From Streptomyces longispororuber (lineage in GTDB: Bacteria > Actinomycetota > Actinomycetes > Streptomycetales > Streptomycetaceae), in contig NZ_BNBT01000010.1 of the NCBI RefSeq assembly GCF_014656095.1, positions 43,089-107,088 on the forward strand: 64,000 bases of DNA. The letters run 5' to 3'. A program made the translations under genes and the position numbers. The notes under the pieces are model-generated. The model saw only the letters and a list, made by a program, of their open reading frames with translations, was not told where the DNA came from and did not search any database. Of this stretch, positions 53,200-63,058 are shown piece after piece (positions within the stretch are counted from its first letter, which is position 1; every line of letters starts with the position of its first letter).

Positions 53200-54044
53200 C
53201 GCACCCCTCCGTTGCCGGAGGAGGCTGGGCACTCGGGCCATCCTTGGGCACCGGGCAACGTGAAGTGGAGAGCTGGAGCGGTGAGTTCCGTGTCCGTGAC
53301 TTCTACGCCGGTCCGCTCGGAGCCTTCCACCACGCGGTCCGCCATCCGCGTCGCCAGGGACGCGAGTGTCTTGCCCAGCTCTGTGCGGGTCGGGGCAGCG
53401 CGTCTGCCGGTGACGCCCCGCAGCAGGGCCGCGCCCCGCGGGTCTGCCGGAAGCCGAGCCGCTACCTCGATGCCCAGCTCACCGCTCACCTCATCATCTC
53501 GGTAGCCCTCGCCCACGAGCACGAAAGCCAGCGCACGTGACCACTGGCCGAGCGCTTCTCTCTTCATCGCTACGTGGGCCAGGGCGTCGCTCCGAGCCTG
53601 TGCGAGCAGGAGCACGAGGTCAGCGGTACGGAGGACCGGCATTACCAGGGGGTTAGCTTCGACCCGGCCGCAGTCCGCAAGCACGACTGCTCCCGCCATG
53701 TCCGTCCAACTCCGGACAGTCGTTCCGTCGTCATGAGTGAGCTGCTCCAATGCGGCGCGGGCCTGTTCCGCGCCCGGCGGTCCGACGACGACCCGCAGTC
53801 CGCCGGGAAGCCGCTGGGTGTGCTGCCACAGCAGGTCGGGGTCGGTCGCCCGACGCGCGGCGGCAGCCAGGCTGACGAGCCCGGGTGAGAGGTCGAGACG
53901 GAAGCGGGCCAGCAGATCGCCGCCCGCCGGATCGCACTCGACGACCACCGGTGCGTCGCCGGCCGGCCAGCCCGCCGCGAGGCCGAGGGCGGTGGTCGTC
54001 ACCCCGGGCGACCCCTTCAGGCTGCACAATGCCACCAAGGTCAT
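53196..54044 (-). CDS. TadZ/CpaE-like ParA-superfamily protein
   Basis: A 282-residue MinD/ParA-type ATPase-like protein. A deviant Walker A, CSLKGSPGVTTTALGLA, is followed by VVVECDPAGGDLLARF (Asp of switch I region) and GAVVLADCGRVEANPL in place of DxxP. TadZ/CpaE proteins position Tad secretion machinery at cell poles and often have imperfect nucleotide motifs. It is directly coupled to the CpaF gene and starts 2 bp after the end of the SAF-domain gene. Confidence 0.8.
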   Translation of the reverse strand: MTLVALCSLKGSPGVTTTALGLAAGWPAGDAPVVVECDPAGGDLLARFRLDLSPGLVSLAAAARRATDPDLLWQHTQRLPGGLRVVVGPPGAEQARAALEQLTHDDGTTVRSWTDMAGAVVLADCGRVEANPLVMPVLRTADLVLLLAQARSDALAHVAMKREALGQWSRALAFVLVGEGYRDDEVSGELGIEVAARLPADPRGAALLRGVTGRRAAPTRTELGKTLASLATRMADRVVEGSERTGVEVTDTELTAPALHFTLPGAQGWPECPASSGNGGVR

Positions 54045-54046
54045 GG

Positions 54047-54748
54047 CTACCGCCCTCCCCGCACCACGACCAGGCGCAGCGTCCCCTCCGGCGCGGCAGC
54101 CAGACGACGGGCGTCGGCCTCGGCCAACTGGAGGGTCACCACCGTCACCTGGTCGTCCCTGTGCGCTCGCACCTCGGCCACTACGGCTTTCCAGGCCTCG
54201 GTGCCGACGGCAGCGGACTCGTCGACTGCGTCATCGGGAGCAGCGGCCACGACCATGACGCGATGACCGGGCTGGAGCCCGCTGGGGAACTGTCCCAGCT
54301 TCATCCCGACCGCGGCGACGGCCTGCCCCTCTCGAGGCACCTTCGGGCTGCCCAGGATGCTCTTCGTCAGTACGGCTCCGGCGGGAAGGCTGTAGGCGAG
54401 CGGTCGTCCCTCGACCGCGCCGCGGGCCTACGCCGGCACCACGTCGATCCCGCTGTTCCGGGCGATGCTCGCCTCCCGTAGATCAGAGACGCGCAGTTCC
54501 TGCCCGACGGATACGGGCCGCTTCAGCACGAGTACGGTCACGCGGTCTCCCAACTTCAACGTGAGCAGCACACCTCCGGTCGCGCAGCCCAGGACCAGGA
54601 GCACTCCGAGCAAGAGGTAGGGCAAGCGCCGTCGCCGCGAGGCACTCGCCAACCGCGACGGAGCCCGCCCAGCGTCGGGCGCACCCCTCCTCAGGGAGCC
54701 CCGGCTCGCGGAACCGGGGTCCCCGAGCGCGCGTAGTCGAGTACTCAT
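54047..54748 (-). pseudogene. SAF-domain (CpaB/RcpC-like) protein with an in-frame amber codon
   Basis: ATG 54748 has AGGAGGG upstream. The product has a basic N-terminus, one membrane helix (LPYLLLGVLLVLGCATGGVL) and the start of a SAF domain (VLVLKRPVSVGQELRVSDL). TAG at 54428-54430 follows VVPA. In the same frame the rest of the protein continues after the stop: ARGAVEGRPLAYSLPAGAVL, KVPREGQAVAAVGMKLGQFP to 54047. Hence a single nonsense change splits an otherwise intact gene. SAF proteins of Tad clusters sit in the periplasmic or wall side of the secretion complex. Confidence 0.8.
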
Positions 54749-54797
54749 CCGTGGCCCTCCTGCCGTTACGTCCTGCGACCGCACCAGCGCGAAGCCG

Positions 54798-55841
54798 TCA
54801 GTCCTCGGTGTTCAGTGCCTGGCTCTCCGCGACGCGGAAGCGAGCGTCGGCCGTGGTGGTCAAGCCGGGGAATGCCCCGCTCTGCCCTTCGCCGGACCAG
54901 CTCACCGTCCAGTGGACCGTCGCGGAGACCGCGTACGCATTCCCGGGCTGGCCGGCCGACGAGGAGCGATAGGTGTGCCCACAGTCCGGCGAGGCGCTAC
55001 GAGCCCCCACCGCACCCCTCTTGCCGCGGGTTCTGGTGTCGTACGGAGTGCCCGGTCCCTCGCACGTCAGCGAGCTGCTGTCGCCCAGCCGCCAGACGAC
55101 CTTGCTCGGCCGTGCCACCGCCGTCACCGACGCCCCGGGCACCGAGGCCGACGCCGAGACCTGCCGCCAGGCCCCGCGGGCCAGCCACAGCCACGTCGGC
55201 AGACCGACCAGCTGCTCGACCGGCGGGTTGGTCCTGATCGCGGGAGGGGGAAGCCGGAGCTGCCCGCGCGCCCGCTGGGCCACCTGCTCGGGAGACGGCG
55301 TAGGAGAGCCACCGGCGTCGTCCTGGAACCCGTCGGGGATCCACACCGGGGGCCGGTAGAAGGCGTCCCGGAACCCGCTCGACGAGCACTTGTAGACGTA
55401 CCAGGCGCCCTCCTCCCCCGGCCTCGGGTCCGCCACCTGCGCCGCCGAGCCGGGCTCGGCTACTCGCTCCGGCGCGGCCGCTGCCACGAGTTGGGCACCG
55501 CTGACTGCCGGCTCCTGGTATGCCGCGTTCACCACCGGGCCCGGCGGCTCGTAGTCGCTGCGCTCGTACGCACACCGCGCCAGGTTCGGATCACGCTCCC
55601 GTGAACCGTTGCCGCCACCTCCGCCTTCGCCTCCGCGAGGGCGGGGCGCCGCACCGCGTCCCTCCAGCCGGGGAGCCTTCCTTCCGCCTTCTCGGCCTTT
55701 GCCTGCGTCGAGTTCGCACCCCGGATGCGGGTGCTGCGAACAGTCCACGTTCCCCCAGCCCGGATCGGCCAGCGCAGGAAGAGCGCCAGCCAGGGACAAG
55801 GCTCCCGCCACGACCAGCACGGTGCAGGTACGTCTCAACAC
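54798..55841 (-). CDS. Exported protein of the Tad-like operon
   Basis: A 347-residue protein from GTG 55841 (GGAGG 7 nt upstream), overlapping the lipoprotein gene stop. A signal peptide (VLVVAGALSLAGALPALADP) is followed by a Gly-rich region, then conserved-looking aromatic stretches: EGAWYVYKCSSSGFRDAFYR, VEQLVGLPTWLWLARGAWR and ATVHWTVSWSGEGQSGAFPG. Four Cys could form two disulfides. Proteins like this always accompany the SAF/TadZ/CpaF set in Streptomyces and are often mis-annotated as ATP/GTP-binding. No enzymatic motif seen. Confidence 0.75.
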   Translation of the reverse strand: MLRRTCTVLVVAGALSLAGALPALADPGWGNVDCSQHPHPGCELDAGKGREGGRKAPRLEGRGAAPRPRGGEGGGGGNGSRERDPNLARCAYERSDYEPPGPVVNAAYQEPAVSGAQLVAAAAPERVAEPGSAAQVADPRPGEEGAWYVYKCSSSGFRDAFYRPPVWIPDGFQDDAGGSPTPSPEQVAQRARGQLRLPPPAIRTNPPVEQLVGLPTWLWLARGAWRQVSASASVPGASVTAVARPSKVVWRLGDSSSLTCEGPGTPYDTRTRGKRGAVGARSASPDCGHTYRSSSAGQPGNAYAVSATVHWTVSWSGEGQSGAFPGLTTTADARFRVAESQALNTED

Positions 55842-56440
55842 GACCCGACCTCCCAGACGGCGAACCGCGTGACCTTCCACCTGCCGTCGGCCTGCTTCTT
55901 CACTTCGGCCGTGATCGCCTGGCGTCCGCCGGGTTTGTCGTCGGCCACCTCACCGTTGCTCTTCCGGTACTTCAGCCAGCGGGAGGAGTCACCACAATCC
56001 GAGATCATCGCCGCGGTGGGATCGGCAGCCGGGGTGACCTTGGTGATCTTGGGCGAGTTCTCCGGCTCTCCCTTTGTGACCAAGCCGTTCCGGTGGTCGG
56101 CGTACATTCCGCGCGTGATCGCCTTGAGCGCTTCGCCCGTCGCGTACCGGGCGAGCCGCGGCGCCCGCCAGTCGGAACTCCTCGCTGCCTCCGCCATGTC
56201 GCGCCACATGCCCAGGTAGGCCGTGGTCGCCTTCCTCCTCGCACCTTCTGTGGCGAACGCCGTCATCGTGGCATGCGGCTCCTTCACGCTCGAAGCGCGG
56301 GAATCACGCGAGTCGGCGCCAGCGGGCTCCTTGGTGGCCGACGAGCCGTTGCACCCTGCGGAGAGGAGCACGGCCGCGGTGCCGAGTCCGGCGCACACGC
56401 TGCGCCACTCGCCTCGACGACAACTCACTGGGGACCCCAT
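55835..56440 (-). CDS. Lipoprotein, first gene of the Tad-like operon
   Basis: A 201-residue protein from ATG 56440 with a lipobox near residue 30 (VLLSAGCNGSS). The mature part is a small alpha/beta fold (TAYLGMWRDMAEAARSSDWR, ALKAITRGMYADHRNGLVTK) of the kind seen in actinomycete exported NTF2-like proteins attached to secretion clusters, ending in a Trp-rich strand WKVTRFAVWEVGSC. Presumably an envelope accessory of the secretion apparatus. Confidence 0.75.
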   Translation of the reverse strand: MGSPVSCRRGEWRSVCAGLGTAAVLLSAGCNGSSATKEPAGADSRDSRASSVKEPHATMTAFATEGARRKATTAYLGMWRDMAEAARSSDWRAPRLARYATGEALKAITRGMYADHRNGLVTKGEPENSPKITKVTPAADPTAAMISDCGDSSRWLKYRKSNGEVADDKPGGRQAITAEVKKQADGRWKVTRFAVWEVGSC

Positions 56441-56676
56441 GGCCACACCACCCCACGAACGATGCAGACTCATGCCGGGCGCACATGCGCACGCCGGCGC
56501 ATCCACCTTTACTCCGGCCCAGCCCCCTCACCGCAAGACACCCAGGCGGACCGACTTCGAAGTCAGGACGAAGTTTCAGATCAAGGAAATCGTCCTAGAG
56601 CACAACAAACGCCGCGTAGAGCCTGATCAGTCTGTCCGTTGGCGGACGCGAACAGATGCTCAGCCGTTTCTCGCTC

Positions 56677-57900
56677 CTACCAAGTGACGGGGAGAGCGAC
56701 GAGGCTGCAGATGCGGCTGCCAGTGGTCCACCGCAGGCTGTCGGGTGGGACAGCCAGTGCGAGTCCAGGGAAGCGCTCGATGAGTGAGTGGATGGCGACT
56801 TGGATCTCTACGCGTGCGAGATTGGCACCCAGGCAGTAATGAGGGCCGTGCCCGAAAGCGAGATGCCGGTTCTCAGCGTTCCGACGGATGTCGAACTCGT
56901 CCGGGTTCGGGAACTGCTGCGGATCGTAATTGGCAGCCACCACGGGCGCCAGCACCGCCTGCCCCTTGGATACTGCACCCCCGGACGGCAAGGTCAGGTC
57001 CTCGGTGGCCACGCGCAGCAGGCCCCCATGCCCCGGCACCTCGGTGCGGAGGATCTCTTCGACAGCTCCGCGGAGTAGTACATCGGGTTCCCGGCGTACC
57101 GCGGCCAGTTGGTCGCGGTGCCGCAGCAGGGTCAGGACACCTCGGCCGATGACGTGCCCGGTGGTTTCGTGACCAGCGATGATCAGCCCGCGGACCATAC
57201 GAGCCAGCTCGCCCTCGCTGAGCCGGTCCTCGGCGTCGTGAGCGTTGATCAGTTCATCGAGCAGGTCGGAGCCGGGCTTCTCACGCCGCTCGGCGATGAG
57301 CCTGTCGGTGTACGCAGCGAACTCCGCTCCGGCCTTCAGGCGCTCTTCCGCAGTGGCCGTGCTCGTGGACAGGAAGACGTCCGACCACATCCGGAAGCGG
57401 GGGCTGTCCTGCGCCGGGACGCCCAGCAACCGGCAGATGATGTTGATCGGAAGAGGGAAGGCGAAGGCGTCCATCAGGTCGACGGGCGGCGAGGTGGAGG
57501 CGAGAGCATCGAGCAAGTCGTCGGCCAGCGTCTGGATCTGCGGCCGCCACTCCTCGGCTCGTCGCGGCGTGAACGCGGACTGCACGATACGCCGCAGCCG
57601 AGTGTGTTCGGGAGGGTCCATGTTGACGAGAGCGTGCGGATCGTCCGGGATGTCGCGGCCGGCGAGCATGCGGGGAGCGCCGGGGTACCGAAGGTTGCGC
57701 GTGAAGCGGGCGTCCGCGTGCACTTCTCTGACGTCTTCGTACGTCGTGGCCAGGAGGACCTCATCGCCGCTCGGCAGCATGACCGGCCCGAGCGGGCAGC
57801 CACCGCGCCTGTCGGCGTACGCTTCCGGCGGGCCGCCGAACTCCCGCGGCGGGAAGGGAAAATCGGCCGTATCACCGCTGCACCCGCGCTCAGTGGACAT
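56677..57900 (-). CDS. Cytochrome P450
   Basis: A 407-residue bacterial class P450 from ATG 57900. I-helix oxygen motif GLIIAGHETTGHVIG, K-helix EEILR, and haem loop LAFGHGPHYCLGANLAR with the ligand Cys are present. The sequence DIPDDPHALVNMDPPEHTRL is the C-helix region. The strongest resemblance is to the CYP105/107-type monooxygenases of Streptomyces. No ferredoxin gene adjoins. It follows the winged-helix regulator gene on the same strand with a 64-bp gap. Substrate unknown. Confidence 0.9.
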   Translation of the reverse strand: MSTERGCSGDTADFPFPPREFGGPPEAYADRRGGCPLGPVMLPSGDEVLLATTYEDVREVHADARFTRNLRYPGAPRMLAGRDIPDDPHALVNMDPPEHTRLRRIVQSAFTPRRAEEWRPQIQTLADDLLDALASTSPPVDLMDAFAFPLPINIICRLLGVPAQDSPRFRMWSDVFLSTSTATAEERLKAGAEFAAYTDRLIAERREKPGSDLLDELINAHDAEDRLSEGELARMVRGLIIAGHETTGHVIGRGVLTLLRHRDQLAAVRREPDVLLRGAVEEILRTEVPGHGGLLRVATEDLTLPSGGAVSKGQAVLAPVVAANYDPQQFPNPDEFDIRRNAENRHLAFGHGPHYCLGANLARVEIQVAIHSLIERFPGLALAVPPDSLRWTTGSRICSLVALPVTW

Positions 57901-57964
57901 CCGACAACTCCCCCCCCTGCGGCGTTTGAGTTCGCTAACCCACGCTACCTGATGACCCATCAGT

Positions 57965-58825
57965 TTATGAGTGATCAGTCCACTCAGAACCAGGTCCTTG
58001 ATGGCGCGAACGCAGGGCCTCTATGATCTCGTCTTCATGCTGCACCGCCCACCGCCCCATGGGAACAAGAGCTGTCAGCAGCTCACGGCCCGAGTCCGTC
58101 AATGAACACCGGGTGGTTCCGGCGAACTCGCGCCCCCGCGCTTCATGAATGATCACGCCATCAGCGGACAGCCGGTGCAGGGTGTCCCAGAGCACCTTGT
58201 CCGACAGGGTTCGCTGACCGGAGACGCGGCGGTCGATGGCCTCATTGACGACCAGGGCAAGATCCGTAGGGCGCAGTGGGCCGTTGCGCAGGCCGGCTAT
58301 CACCGGGAAGCTCCAGCGCAGACGGAGCATCGTGAGCGCGACGCCGAGATTGCGCCAGCGCTCCTGGCTCGGAGTGCGCTTTCCAGCCGCACTGGCTGAA
58401 GGGGGTCGGGACGGCCGCTCGTCGAGTTTCACCCCTCGGCGAACTTGCAGGTTCGACAGCAGCAGACGTGCGTGGCGCGTCGCCCAGCTGGCCGGCTCGT
58501 GCAGTGCGTCCATCAATTCCCTCGACAGGGAAGTCAGCTCTCGAGCAGCACTCTTGCACCGGGGCGGGGCGGGGCAGCGCCTGATTAGCCCTTCGCCTTC
58601 CATCCGCCGCAGTGTTTCGACGAGGGTCTTCTCATGCAGGACCCACTCATTCAACAGGTCCGCATTGCGCACATTTCCTCTGTTGATGTGCTGCAGCAGC
58701 TCCGACGGACTCATCGCGCCGTCCAACAGCGCGACAAGAACGGCGTATGTCCACTCTTGTTCCGGATGAGCTCGATCGTCATCCCGATCCCGCGTAGATA
58801 GCGGAGCTCGTCGTTTGGCAAGCAC
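57965..58825 (-). CDS. Regulator with two HxlR-like winged-helix domains
   Basis: A 286-residue protein. Residues 25-90 (AVLVALLDGAMSPSELLQHI ... LVETLRRMEGEGLIRRC) and 165-270 (WSFPVIAGLRNGPLRPTDLA ... LWDTLHRLSADGVIIHEARG) are both winged-helix domains of the HxlR type, the second with the typical LTDSGRELLTAL wing. HxlR proteins normally have one domain and act as dimers; here the two are fused. Lies just upstream of the P450 gene in one orientation, so it probably controls it. Confidence 0.75.
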   Translation of the reverse strand: MLAKRRAPLSTRDRDDDRAHPEQEWTYAVLVALLDGAMSPSELLQHINRGNVRNADLLNEWVLHEKTLVETLRRMEGEGLIRRCPAPPRCKSAARELTSLSRELMDALHEPASWATRHARLLLSNLQVRRGVKLDERPSRPPSASAAGKRTPSQERWRNLGVALTMLRLRWSFPVIAGLRNGPLRPTDLALVVNEAIDRRVSGQRTLSDKVLWDTLHRLSADGVIIHEARGREFAGTTRCSLTDSGRELLTALVPMGRWAVQHEDEIIEALRSRHQGPGSEWTDHS

Positions 58826-59280
58826 CTACCCCCATGAGCATGAGCCGCGGCCGCTCATGCATCCTGCTACGCCAGCGAGGGAAACCCTAGGCGGCTCGAC
58901 GGGCGCACCTTCTGCCGCAAGTCGTACCACCGTGGCTGGCTTGAAGTCATCGACGTGGCGGCACTGGCTTTGAAGTGAGATCGCGGGGGCGGTGTAGCAC
59001 CTTGTTAGGCACTGAGACAACCGTCGGCAGGCTGAGCGCCCGACCGCACCCTCAGGAAAGTGAAGCGCCATGCAGGACAGCGGGTGGGGATGTTGCCCCC
59101 TTCCCCGGCAAGAGGTGGACAGGTATGGACCAAGAGGAGGAGCGATGCTGCGTCGCCGAGAGCATCAAGGTTGAAGCGCGTAACGCCCATCGGCCACCCG
59201 AGTCTCGCGTCCGGCCGATGAGCCATTGCGTGATCGTCAGTGGAACCGAAGCATACGTGCGGCACCAATAAGGGGGTCCC
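58826..59280. other. Divergent intergenic region between two winged-helix genes
   Basis: Holds promoter regions for the flanking regulator genes. No coding frame is convincing. AAGGGGG just before 59281 is the ribosome site of the next gene. Confidence 0.5.
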
Positions 59281-59788
59281 GTGCATGAGAACAAAGATCA
59301 CTCAGCAGACGGGAATACAGAAGCCACAGAATCACCCCGCCGCCTGACCGCCCGTCTGTCACTCTTTCGCCGTTCCCTGCGACCAAGAGTCACCCCTCGC
59401 GACGAGGAATATCTGCAACTGATCCATGATTTTCTGCGCATGGTGAACGGGGAATGGTACTGGGATGTCTTTGTGGCTCTGCAGGACGGCCCCTTGCAGT
59501 ACACAGACTTGCTGAACGCGGTGCGCGCGGACACCTACCAGCAACTGGCCCGGGCGATCCCACCGTCACATCCAGGAAGGCACGTTGTGCCGAACTCTGC
59601 AGCGTCTCACCGAAAGGGAACTCATCGAGCGCGAACGAGCGGCACATTTTCCCTTCACCACAACGTACTGGTTGACGCCGCCGGCCCGAGAACTCCTGAC
59701 AGTCATGGTTCCTGCCGCTGAATGGGCGCGGACACACTCAGAGCTTCTGGTGAGGGCTCAGCAGCGCCGCAAGGCCTCTGACCGGTGA
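59281..59788 (+). pseudogene. HxlR-family regulator, frameshifted
   Basis: GTG 59281 opens a frame with VNGEWYWDVFVALQDGPLQ and TDLLNAVRADTYQQ, the first half of a winged helix. At about 59560 the sense moves to another frame: HIQEGTLCRTLQRLTERELI, then TTYWLTPPARELLTVMVPAA to a stop at 59788. The original frame becomes meaningless. A one-base indel explains both. An intact protein would have about 165 residues. Confidence 0.7.
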
Positions 59789-60196
59789 AGGCGTCCTCGC
59801 CCACGATCACTCGCGCCCTCTTGCCCCCGTGCTGACTTCGAAGTTGGTCCGCAAGCACCTCTTGCGACTACGGGGAGGGGAGGGAGTAGTGATGGATGAG
59901 CCGAGGCTCGCATGTGCATCAGGCAAGGTGCACGTCTTGGGGCATCGGGAGAGTAGCTGTACTCGTGATGCCCACCCAGGCGGAGAAGGACAGGTTCGGG
60001 CATGGGCGAGGCACCACCAGGAGGGTTTCCGCCCGGCCTTTGCACAACCCCGCCCCGTGGCACCCAGCGGGGCGGTCCCACCCCCCCAAAGCACCCTGCT
60101 CCGGGACCACAGCAAACGTCGCACCCGACTCCCCTGCGGTGAAGCTGTGCATTCCGGGGCAGGGGCCCCGCTCACTCACTCGCGAGAAGCGATCCC
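59789..60196. other. No gene recognised
   Basis: No biased frame on either strand. The first third is a low-GC stretch. A poly-C run near 60080-60090 lies in the middle. Confidence 0.45.
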
Positions 60197-61119
60197 ATGT
60201 CCACGATGTTTGACTCACACCCGGCCAGAGACGACAAGGCCCTACGACGCGTGCTCGAGGACGCCGCCATGGGCCGGTGGGAAGGGCCACGAGAGATGCT
60301 CATCGCCACCGGGCCGGACTGGGACCGAAGGATCTTCCGCCTTCAGGTACTCGCCGAGGCCGGCGCCCGCCTCCGTTTCGCCGACACCTGGGCGGAGGCC
60401 GAGCCGCACTCTCCGCACGCCTTGGCGCTGCTCGCGCACGTACAGGCCTTACGCGCGATGATCGCGGGCCGTGACAGCGGCCAGACGCAGATGGAAGAGG
60501 CCTGGGCGACGTGCCGTGCCGCGCTCGACCTGTGGCCCCAGGACGTGGCCCCACTCGTGGTCATGCTCGCGTTGCTGCGCACCCACGCGCCCGACCACAG
60601 CACGCTCAGCCACGTGTGGGAGGAGATGAAACAACCGACCCCTGGAACCGAGAGGCCCACCACGAGGTCGTCACCTACCTCTTCCCCCGCTACCACGGCG
60701 CCCCGGGCGAGGCGATGTGGTGGGCCGAGGAGCAAGTCGCCATCGCCCCCAAGGGCTTGCCCATCGCGGTGCTGCCCCTGGTGGTGATCGCCGAGGTCCA
60801 CCGCTGCCGGCAGGAGCAGGAGGAGGACTCGTACGGGCTGATGATTCATCCATGGGTCGACTGCCCGCACATCGACCTGGCGCTGGAGCGCTGGTGGCGC
60901 TATCGGGCACCGCGGCCGCACGCGTGCTTCGCCGACGACGCCAACTACCTTGCGCACGCGCTGTCGTTCGCCAACCGCCACCACGAGGCCGCGGAGATCT
61001 TCGACGCGATCGGCCCGTACGCCACGCGCATCCCGTGGGCCTACTGCGGCCGTGCCCGCGAACTGTTCCTGCGCCACCGTGCCTGGGCCTACAGCCCGCC
61101 CCGGCGACGACGCCCTTGA
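60197..61119 (+). pseudogene. TPR-like hypothetical protein upstream of permease, frameshifted
   Basis: First frame from ATG 60197: helical repeats such as WDRRIFRLQVLAEAGARLRF and WATCRAALDLWPQDVAPLVV, to VWEEMKQ near 60630. The second frame takes over as DPWNREAHHEVVTYLFPRYH and runs to 61119 (ANYLAHALSFANRHHEAAEI). Only the two together make a continuous all-helical protein of about 305 residues. An indel lies near 60630-60640. It is 51 bp upstream of the amino-acid permease gene and may once have been co-expressed with it. Confidence 0.65.
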
Positions 61120-61170
61120 AAGGCGCGCCCATACCGCCACACCCGTCATACACGGAAGGACGGAAACCCG

Positions 61171-62685
61171 GTGCCCTTAGATGTATCCCGCGTCTCGGAC
61201 GAAGAGCGCCTCCGGCAGCTCGGCTACCGACAGACCCTGTCGCGCTCCATGTCCGGCCGCGCCAACTTCGGCGTCAGCTTCACGATCATCTCCATCCTGT
61301 CCGGCTGCATGACCCTCTACGGCTACGGCATGAATACCGGCGGCCCCGCCGTCATCATGTGGGGCTGGCTGTTCGTCGGCCTGATGACCTTGTTCGTCGG
61401 CCTCTCCATGGCCGAGGTCTGCTCCTCCTACCCGACCAGCGCCGGCCTCTACTTCTGGGCGCACCGCATGGCGCCCGAACGGTCCGCAGCGGCGTGGGCG
61501 TGGTTCACCGGCTGGTTCAACACCCTGGGGCAGATCGCGGTCACCGCGGGCATCGACTTCGGCGCCGCCACCTTCCTCAACGCCTTGCTTGATCTGCAAT
61601 TCGGCTACGCCGCCACCTCGGGGCACACGATCACCCTGTTCGGAGCCATCCTCATCCTGCACGGCATCCTGAACACCTTCGGCGTACGCATCGTTGCCTT
61701 CCTCAACGAGATCTCCATCTGGTGGCACATCACCGGCGTTCTCGCCATCAGCAGTGCTCTCATCTTCGTCCCCGACCACCACCAATCCGTCCACTTCGTT
61801 CTGGGCGAAGTCACCAACAACACCGGCTTCAGCTCGACCGCCTATGTGGTGCTGATCGGGCTGCTGATGGCGCAGTACACCTTCACCGGCTACGACGCCT
61901 CCGCCCACATGACCGAGGAGACCATCGACGCCGCGGTCGCGGGGCCCAAGGGCATCGTCCGCTCGATCCTCGTCTCCCTGGTGGCCGGGTTCGTTCTTCT
62001 CTTCGGATTCACCTACGCCATCCGCTCCTACACCGGCGCCCTCGAATCAAGCACCGGCGTACCCCCGGCGCAGATCCTGATGGACGCCCTCGGCGTGGCG
62101 ACCGGCAAGTGGCTACTGCTCGTCATCATCGTCGCCCAGTTGTTCTGCGGCATGGCCTCGGTGACCGCGAACTCCCGCATGATCTACGCCTTCTCCCGGG
62201 ACGGCGCGCTGCCCTTCTCCACGACGTGGCACAAGCTCCACCCGGGCACCCGCACCCCCACCCACGCCGTCTGGCTCGCCACCGGCGGCGCCTTCGCCCT
62301 CGGCCTGCCCTACCTCTGGAACAACACCGCGTACGCCGCCGTGACCTCCATCGCCACCATCGGCCTGTACATCGCCTACGTGATCCCGACCTACCTCCGG
62401 CTGCGGCAGGGCAACCGGTTCGAACGCGGCCCCTGGCACCTCGGCTCCTGGTCCACCATCGTCGGCACCGTCGCCGTCGCCTGGGTCCTGGTGATCACGG
62501 TGCTGTTCATGCTTCCGCAGAGCTCACCGATCACCGCCAAGACCTTCAACTACGCCCCCATCGCGGTCGGCGTCGTCCTCGCCTTCTGCGGCACCTGGTG
62601 GCTGGCTTCGGCCCGGAAGTGGTTCCTCAAATCCGACCACGCCAGCCGTGTCGCTCGACAGAGGCATGGGCGCCCGAGTAGATAG
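61171..62685 (+). CDS. APC-family amino-acid permease
   Basis: A 504-residue transporter with 12 hydrophobic segments. Motifs of the amino acid/choline (ACT) branch: MSGRANFGVSFTIISILSG in helix 1, FVGLSMAEVCSSYPTSAGLY in helix 2, and YTFTGYDASAHMTEET in helix 6-7, where GYDASAH is the substrate-site hallmark. It most resembles GABA/putrescine-type permeases. GTG 61171 has GGAAGGA upstream. It looks intact, unlike its upstream neighbour. Confidence 0.88.
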   Translation: MPLDVSRVSDEERLRQLGYRQTLSRSMSGRANFGVSFTIISILSGCMTLYGYGMNTGGPAVIMWGWLFVGLMTLFVGLSMAEVCSSYPTSAGLYFWAHRMAPERSAAAWAWFTGWFNTLGQIAVTAGIDFGAATFLNALLDLQFGYAATSGHTITLFGAILILHGILNTFGVRIVAFLNEISIWWHITGVLAISSALIFVPDHHQSVHFVLGEVTNNTGFSSTAYVVLIGLLMAQYTFTGYDASAHMTEETIDAAVAGPKGIVRSILVSLVAGFVLLFGFTYAIRSYTGALESSTGVPPAQILMDALGVATGKWLLLVIIVAQLFCGMASVTANSRMIYAFSRDGALPFSTTWHKLHPGTRTPTHAVWLATGGAFALGLPYLWNNTAYAAVTSIATIGLYIAYVIPTYLRLRQGNRFERGPWHLGSWSTIVGTVAVAWVLVITVLFMLPQSSPITAKTFNYAPIAVGVVLAFCGTWWLASARKWFLKSDHASRVARQRHGRPSR

Positions 62686-62791
62686 CCGACCGCTCGCGCC
62701 GAGCTCCTGTTCAGCACCGGCGGAAAGGTCTAACGAAGCATGGTGACGTACGAAAGGTCCGGCAGAGAACCGGCGCTTCGGGGAAGCTCGG

Positions 62792-63058
62792 TCAACCGTC
62801 GTACGACTCACCGAGCGTGATGTTGCCCGCCTGGTTCGGGACCATAAGGGCGCTCACGCGGGCCCCGGATGCGAAGATCTCTTCTTGCGTGTTGAGCTCC
62901 AGGCTGCATAGGAAGCACCTGAAGGAGCTAGGGAGCAGAAGGACTGCGTCAGGTGATGAAGCCTTCATGTCGTAGAAGACCGAAGCCTTGCCTGAGCAGG
63001 CAGGGCACGCGGTTCCTGCCACGTGCAGGACAATCGCCTCGCCTTCAGCAAGGGTCAT
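62792..63058 (-). CDS. Small zinc-ribbon-like protein
   Basis: An 88-residue frame with two Cys pairs (GTACPACSGKA and SFRCFLCSLELN) that could hold one zinc ion, and an ordered C-terminal half (ASGARVSALMVPNQAGNITL). It lies downstream of the partial gene at the right end on the same strand. The family is not known to me. Codon bias is weaker than in neighbouring genes. Confidence 0.5.
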   Translation of the reverse strand: MTLAEGEAIVLHVAGTACPACSGKASVFYDMKASSPDAVLLLPSSFRCFLCSLELNTQEEIFASGARVSALMVPNQAGNITLGESYDG

